From IMG/VR virus record IMGVR_UViG_3300007960_000180, positions 1 to 24,477 of that record: a stretch of 24,477 bases of DNA; one strand, given 5' to 3'. The position numbers and the translations under genes were made by a program. The notes beneath the pieces are model-generated. The model was not told the origin of the DNA. It was given only the letters and a program-made list of their open reading frames with translations, and ran no database searches. The stretch's first letter is position 1. Every line of letters starts with the position of its first letter. Positions 21,668-24,477 of the stretch are shown in pieces. Source of the stretch: a virus.

Positions 21668-21967
21668 TTATCTTTGCAGCTTAAATAATTGCGAATTTTT
21701 CACGGGCCTGCATTGGCCCTTTTTTATTTTCTCCTCTGCGGCTTCGTTCGCATCCCAATACCACACCCCACCTTTGCCGCATTTTAGTTTTACATTGTAG
21801 TTGCTTAGCCAGACCTTGGCCCCGTCGATCAGGAACATGTAAGATATGTAATCGTCTGGAATCGGCCCCCGCCACTTGTGCGGGTCGGGGATGCCTGTCC
21901 ATTCGATTGTGCCTTCGTACACGTCGCCGGAGGGGGTTACTAGTGTGTGCAGCGTTTTCTTGTTCAT
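21668..21967 (-). CDS. Hypothetical 99-aa protein
   Basis: Starts MNKKTLHTLVTPSGDVYEGT. Beta-rich and aromatic, with IEWTGIPDPHKWRGPIPDDY, a YMFLIDGAKVWLSNYNV strand pair and a KCGKGGVWYWDANEAA turn. No family recognised. It overlaps the previous gene by ATGA and ends 4 bases before the start of the annealing-protein gene. A second open frame on the same strand (21681-21974) is only a shadow. Confidence 0.75.
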   Translation of the reverse strand: MNKKTLHTLVTPSGDVYEGTIEWTGIPDPHKWRGPIPDDYISYMFLIDGAKVWLSNYNVKLKCGKGGVWYWDANEAAEEKIKKGQCRPVKNSQLFKLQR

Positions 21968-22269
21968 AGTGCAAAAATTTCTGGAATAGGTTGATCGGAG
22001 CAGGTAAGGGAAGCGATTTGCTCCGGAAAGTCTTGGTGGGCTTTTTCGATCAGGTCGAAAGCGTATTTTTTTACAGCAGCATAAAACAACTTCGTTTTAT
22101 ATGCGCCGTTCACTTTTGCATCCGTTACGCGGCGATGGCCGAATGTTTGAAGTATCCAACTAATCGGCAAGTCTGCGGAGTAATCCGTATTGCCTTCGCG
22201 CCATTCGATGCGAACACTTTTAATAGGCGTGTCCTGTACTTTGATGTTTTTTAATTGCGAATTTTTCAT
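21964..22269 (-). CDS. Hypothetical 101-aa protein
   Basis: Starts MKNSQLKNIKVQDTPIKSVR. The N-terminal 45 residues read as beta-strands (VRIEWREGNTDYSADLP), followed by a helical part (KTKLFYAAVKKYAFDLIEKA). No recognised family. Its ATG lies two bases after the stop of the small RHH gene, and its stop overlaps the next ATG. Confidence 0.75.
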   Translation of the reverse strand: MKNSQLKNIKVQDTPIKSVRIEWREGNTDYSADLPISWILQTFGHRRVTDAKVNGAYKTKLFYAAVKKYAFDLIEKAHQDFPEQIASLTCSDQPIPEIFAL

Positions 22270-22271
22270 AA

Positions 22272-22403
22272 TTATTTTTTTTTAAGGTATTCAGTAATCG
22301 CCAAGCGAACCAGCGCCGCAAGGCTATTTAAATTCATTTCTTCCGCCTTTGCTCTCGCTTTTTCAAGCAATTCGGAAGGTATGTAAAAATTAATTCGCTT
22401 CAT
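22272..22403 (-). CDS. 43-aa ribbon-helix-helix regulator
   Basis: A complete short gene reading MKRINFYIPSELLEKARAKA, then EEMNLNSLAALVRLAITEYL and KKK. A first beta-strand (INFYIP), helix, turn (NLNS) and second helix are the CopG/Arc RHH pattern, and the size is that of minimal RHH dimers. It would bind a palindromic operator as dimers. It lies in the leftward early operon just after the 70-aa gene, close to the divergent control region with two operator types, so autoregulation is likely but unproven. Confidence 0.8.
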   Translation of the reverse strand: MKRINFYIPSELLEKARAKAEEMNLNSLAALVRLAITEYLKKK

Positions 22404-22413
22404 CTTGCTTATT

Positions 22414-22626
22414 TTACTTTATAAAACTTTCTTCCGTTGCCGGTTCATCTATCCAGATATAAGCTGAATACCCCCTCACGCCGTTCATCCCTTGAACGTG
22501 CATATTATTCTCTAATGCCCACTTGGCAACCTCAACGTCTCTAGTTTGGAATATTCCGCAGTCTTTAGTCTGCGAAGTGGCGCTGTTTGCGCTCATTAGT
22601 TTAATTATTTTTTGCTCTCTAGTCAT
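22414..22626 (-). CDS. Hypothetical 70-aa protein, first gene of the leftward operon
   Basis: ATG 22626 (MTREQKIIKLMSANSATSQT) lies just downstream of the leftward promoter. A longer in-frame start at 22767 would run through the promoter and operators and gives an unlikely Cys/Tyr-rich N-terminus, so it is rejected. The rest reads KDCGIFQTRDVEVAKWALEN and ends WIDEPATEESFIK. No family recognised. Confidence 0.72.
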   Translation of the reverse strand: MTREQKIIKLMSANSATSQTKDCGIFQTRDVEVAKWALENNMHVQGMNGVRGYSAYIWIDEPATEESFIK

Positions 22627-22647
22627 TTTTTTCTGTTTTGTTCGGTA

Positions 22648-22678
22648 CGAATATACATACATTATACATACAAAACAA
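22648..22678 (-). promoter_or_regulatory. Leftward early promoter
   Basis: On the minus strand TTG (22678-22676) is followed after exactly 20 bases by TATATTCG (22655-22648), one mismatch from TAnnTTTG. Transcription would begin near 22642 and enter the gene at 22626. Spacing is identical to the promoter at 12089-12119. Confidence 0.75.
22653..22671. promoter_or_regulatory. 19-bp operator-like element, degenerate copy
   Basis: ATACATACATTATACATAC is 15/19 identical to the perfect palindrome at 12094-12112, and overlaps the first three bases of the -7 box in the same way. The changes are all transitions (G to A, T to C). Confidence 0.7.
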
Positions 22679-22696
22679 GCGCAAACCAAACTTAGT

Positions 22697-22726
22697 CGTT
22701 TGTAAACGCTTATGCATTTGTAAACG
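22697..22726. promoter_or_regulatory. Paired operators CGTTTGTAAACG and CATTTGTAAACG
   Basis: CGTTTGTAAACG (22697-22708) has 5-base inverted arms; CATTTGTAAACG (22715-22726) differs by one base and starts 18 bases further on. The second contains the TTTG -33 box of the rightward promoter. The first lies 18 bases upstream of the leftward -33 box. Confidence 0.75.
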
Positions 22727-22748
22727 GCTATATTTATACATATATTTG
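22717..22748 (+). promoter_or_regulatory. Rightward promoter
   Basis: TTTG (22717-22720), 20 bases, then TATATTTG (22741-22748): a perfect match to the Bacteroidetes consensus. Transcription would start near 22754, leaving a leader of about 12 bases before the ATG at 22766. Confidence 0.85.
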
Positions 22749-22765
22749 ACTTAAAATAAACATAC

Positions 22766-22900
22766 ATGCAAAAAGAAAATAAAAAGGCTCTATGGGTAGA
22801 TCCGGCAACTCATAGAGCTGCAAAGATCGAAGCCGCGAAAAAGGGCCTAACTATCGGTCAGCTTATCTCTTGGCTGATGGGCAAAACGAAAGAGCAATGA
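22766..22900 (+). CDS. 44-aa ribbon-helix-helix-like regulator
   Basis: A short gene reading MQKENKKALWVDPATHRAAK, then IEAAKKGLTIGQLISWLMGK and TKEQ. The beta-strand (KALWV), helix, turn (GLTI) and second helix are typical of small RHH antitoxin or partition-type DNA binders. It is the first gene of the rightward operon, directly behind a strong promoter with paired operators, so it is the prime candidate for the switch repressor. Its stop overlaps the ATG of the next gene. Confidence 0.8.
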   Translation: MQKENKKALWVDPATHRAAKIEAAKKGLTIGQLISWLMGKTKEQ

Positions 22901-23094
22901 TGATACTAGCATACCTGTTGTTCGGTGCGGTGTTCGCGGCCGTAATCGAAAAGGCAAGCAGGAAAGGCGATCCCGATTATGTAGCCTTTTTGTTCCTGGC
23001 TGCTTTTTGGCCTTTTGTGATGATCCTGTTTTTATTTTTTTACTTCACTGATCTATTAGCCGATGAGCGAGGGGGAGATGATAGCGAACTTTAA
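22897..23094 (+). CDS. Small membrane protein with two predicted helices (65 aa)
   Basis: ATG 22897 (MMILAYLLFGAVFAAVIEKA) overlaps the RHH stop as ATGA and is chosen over an earlier in-frame ATG. Two hydrophobic stretches (about 1-17 and 28-51, YVAFLFLAAFWPFVMILFLF) are separated by a short polar loop; the C-terminus is acidic (DERGGDDSEL). Size and layout are compatible with a holin or a superinfection-exclusion-type membrane protein, but nothing proves either. Confidence 0.8.
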   Translation: MMILAYLLFGAVFAAVIEKASRKGDPDYVAFLFLAAFWPFVMILFLFFYFTDLLADERGGDDSEL

Positions 23095-23473
23095 TACGGC
23101 TCCGCCGCCGGGGATCTGGATTACCTGGGCATGGTTGGGCGTATGCTTCCTTGCTAGTGCCGTTTTAATCGTTTTAGACGCGCTTTTGCGGTCGCGGGTG
23201 ATACTCGGTATTAATCTGGTACAAAACGCGAACAGGCGCGCCCAGGAAGCCGAGGACGAAATAATACGCCTTGAGAGCAAGGTTGAAGCCAAGGACATAG
23301 AAATACTCTACTTGCGCAACGAAAACGAAACCCTCCGCGAATTGGCCCGGCGCAAAGGATCGTACACGGTCCGGGACGCTGATCCGGCACAACAAAGCGA
23401 AGGGCGCCTTTGGGATGAAGAAGCCGAAGAGGCTGAAGGGTACGAATTTAACTATCGAATTAACATAAAATAG
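23063..23473 (+). CDS. Membrane-anchored coiled-coil protein (136 aa)
   Basis: One transmembrane segment (about 18-41, WITWAWLGVCFLASAVLIVL) near the N-terminus is followed by a coiled coil (about 55-95, NRRAQEAEDEIIRLESKVEA onward to NENETLREL) and an acidic tail (EEAEEAEGYEF). This single-helix plus coiled-coil form is seen in spanin-like or lysis-accessory proteins and in membrane-bound phage factors. Start ATG 23063 overlaps the previous gene by 32 bases; ATG 23078 is an alternative. Confidence 0.78.
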   Translation: MSEGEMIANFNTAPPPGIWITWAWLGVCFLASAVLIVLDALLRSRVILGINLVQNANRRAQEAEDEIIRLESKVEAKDIEILYLRNENETLRELARRKGSYTVRDADPAQQSEGRLWDEEAEEAEGYEFNYRINIK

Positions 23474-23479
23474 GATGAT

Positions 23480-23848
23480 ATGAATATCACACAAGCCGAA
23501 GAACGATTTTTTTACCTGATCCAACGCGGGAAGCCGGTCAACAACGAAACAACAAATTTGGCGAAGTGCGGACGCGCTCTTTCTACTGTCATTAGAAAAA
23601 TGGGGTATGTTGACAAAAATGGATATTACACAGGCGCGGTACCTATCCCGGATGAATTAAAATTAGAAATTAAATCAAATTTCATCAACTATAACAACCG
23701 GCACAAAAAAGCGCCAAAAGTTAGCGATCAACACGCGCCGGACAAATCAACTGACGAATATTTAATTGCGCGCCTTAAATATATAACCGATCAACTCCGG
23801 GCGCGTGGCTATGACATCGAAGAAATCAAAATTACTTATACGATATAA
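23480..23848 (+). CDS. Hypothetical 122-aa protein
   Basis: Starts MNITQAEERFFYLIQRGKPV. A helix-rich N-terminus with NLAKCGRALSTVIRKMGYVD then KNGYYTG resembles a small winged-helix-like DNA-binding form, but this is weak. The C-terminus is a mixed charged region. The leader is ATAGGATGAT before ATG, shared with other genes here. Confidence 0.75.
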   Translation: MNITQAEERFFYLIQRGKPVNNETTNLAKCGRALSTVIRKMGYVDKNGYYTGAVPIPDELKLEIKSNFINYNNRHKKAPKVSDQHAPDKSTDEYLIARLKYITDQLRARGYDIEEIKITYTI

Positions 23849-23861
23849 AAAATAGGATGAT

Positions 23862-24110
23862 ATGACAAAGGAAGAAGCACAACGCCAATACGGAGAAATC
23901 GAACTAACATTTAAAGAATATTATTCGTACTCCGTGACGTTTGAAGCAACGCTGCCGGATGGCGTTGTAATTGGGAAGCACCTCTCCGGGCATGATGTCG
24001 CCAATAGGCATTTTCGCCCTGGGCAAACGACTACTATTTGCGAGCCTGAGCCAGATTGGGGGATCTTTTACGTGTTCAAGGGGGGCAAAAAATATGACTT
24101 TGAATTATAA
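23862..24110 (+). CDS. Hypothetical 82-aa protein
   Basis: Starts MTKEEAQRQYGEIELTFKEY and is beta-rich (YYSYSVTFEATLPDGVVIGK; TTTICEPEPDWGIFYVFKGG). No family recognised. It has the shared leader ATAGGATGAT and lies 13 bases after the previous stop. Confidence 0.72.
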   Translation: MTKEEAQRQYGEIELTFKEYYSYSVTFEATLPDGVVIGKHLSGHDVANRHFRPGQTTTICEPEPDWGIFYVFKGGKKYDFEL

Positions 24111-24119
24111 ATGGATGAT

Positions 24120-24477
24120 ATGAAAAACAAAGACGTAATTCAGCAGGACAACCAGGCATTTATTGCCGAGATCCTGGATAAAAGAGAAATTCGCAGGGAC
24201 GAAATCAGAAACAAGCGCCGCCGGGTAAAAACGTTCCGGTCAGTAACTTATATTTTTCAGGCGCTTTCCCTGCTAACTGCTACATACTTTATTTATCACT
24301 ACGCGAAAGATTACGCCGGGTTTTACGTGGCCCTGGTGTGGTCGGTCGGGGTCTTGCTCCTGTTTGTTATCGAAGCCGCCAAGCGGTTTTCTATCCTGGA
24401 AACGGCGCAAGGATATTATAACCCCGAGGACCGGCATAAGACCCGCTGGACGCCTGTTATTATTATTGCCATCGGAT
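24120..24477 (+). CDS. Membrane protein, 3' end outside the window
   Basis: ATG 24120 (MKNKDVIQQDNQAFIAEILD) is preceded by GGATGAT. The ATG nine bases earlier (MDD) is in frame but consists of the shared leader, so the later start is preferred. After a strongly basic stretch (RNKRRRVK) come hydrophobic segments at about 41-60 (SVTYIFQALSLLTATYFIYH), 68-85 and, at the edge, VIIIAIG. At least 119 residues are visible. No family recognised; a cytoplasmic N-terminus is likely from the positive charges. Confidence 0.8.
   Translation, partial: MKNKDVIQQDNQAFIAEILDKREIRRDEIRNKRRRVKTFRSVTYIFQALSLLTATYFIYHYAKDYAGFYVALVWSVGVLLLFVIEAAKRFSILETAQGYYNPEDRHKTRWTPVIIIAIG

Noticed and set aside
21681-21974. 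97-aa minus-strand frame overlapping the 99-aa gene
   Set aside because: His/Arg-rich shadow in another frame; the 99-aa frame has ATGA coupling and normal composition.
22687-22694. Second leftward -7 box TAAGTTTG
   Set aside because: No TTG lies 19-21 bases upstream; the better spaced box at 22655-22648 is preferred.
22627-22767. N-terminal extension of the 70-aa gene to ATG 22767
   Set aside because: It would be translated from DNA that holds both leftward promoter boxes and all operators, and gives an odd Cys/Tyr-rich sequence.
1-24477. tRNA genes, CRISPR arrays, insertion sequences, integrase or attachment sites
   Set aside because: I saw no cloverleaf, no regularly spaced repeats, no transposase or recombinase motifs and no att-like duplications, although short or divergent cases could be missed by eye.

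Overview
This window reads as about 24.5 kb of a tailed, probably temperate double-stranded DNA phage or prophage of a Bacteroidetes host. The host assignment rests on promoters of the Bacteroidetes type (TTG, about 20 bases, then TAnnTTTG), the near absence of classical Shine-Dalgarno sites, and the style of the proteins. No integrase, portal, major capsid or tape-measure gene was recognised, so the element continues beyond both ends. Almost every gene lies on the minus strand and is read right to left; only the last 1.7 kb is read rightward.

Region 1 (about 1-10583, minus strand) is the packaging and structural operon. In transcription order it holds a GT-B-like glycosyltransferase, a ParB-methyltransferase fusion, small and large terminase subunits, small proteins, a gene with a T9 slippery run that probably makes a -1 frameshift product, tail- or neck-like proteins, an LpxA-like acyltransferase, a small zinc-binding protein, a GT2-like glycosyltransferase and large virion-like proteins. 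Nearly all genes overlap by 1-23 bases, usually ATGA or TAATG.

Region 2 (10584-12216) is a boundary: two leftward terminators, a small gene, a GC-rich structured non-coding stretch with a duplicated 20-base hairpin, three small genes and a strong promoter with a 19-bp palindromic operator.

Region 3 (12217-20349) holds replication and DNA-metabolism genes: a DGQHR/ParB-like gene with its own promoter and terminator (moron-like), a VRR-NUC nuclease, a DPPY methyltransferase, a set of tiny overlapping genes, a DnaA-domain-IV-like protein, two replication-associated proteins, and an SNF2-like helicase paired with an SPPF methyltransferase.

Region 4 (20350-22626) starts the leftward early operon: small proteins including a 43-residue ribbon-helix-helix (RHH) protein, a putative single-strand annealing protein and a NinB-like protein, ending at three terminators in a row.

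Region 5 (22627-24477) is a divergent control region followed by a rightward operon of a 44-residue RHH protein, membrane proteins and unknowns. The leftward promoter here and the one near 12.1 kb share the same about 63-bp architecture: upstream CGTTTGTAAWCG element, -33 box, 19-bp operator and -7 box at identical spacings. This two-promoter switch, apparently one regulon, is the most striking new signal. Other points of note are the T9 frameshift, three orphan methyltransferases, the sugar/acyl-transfer genes among virion genes, and the structured RNA candidate.
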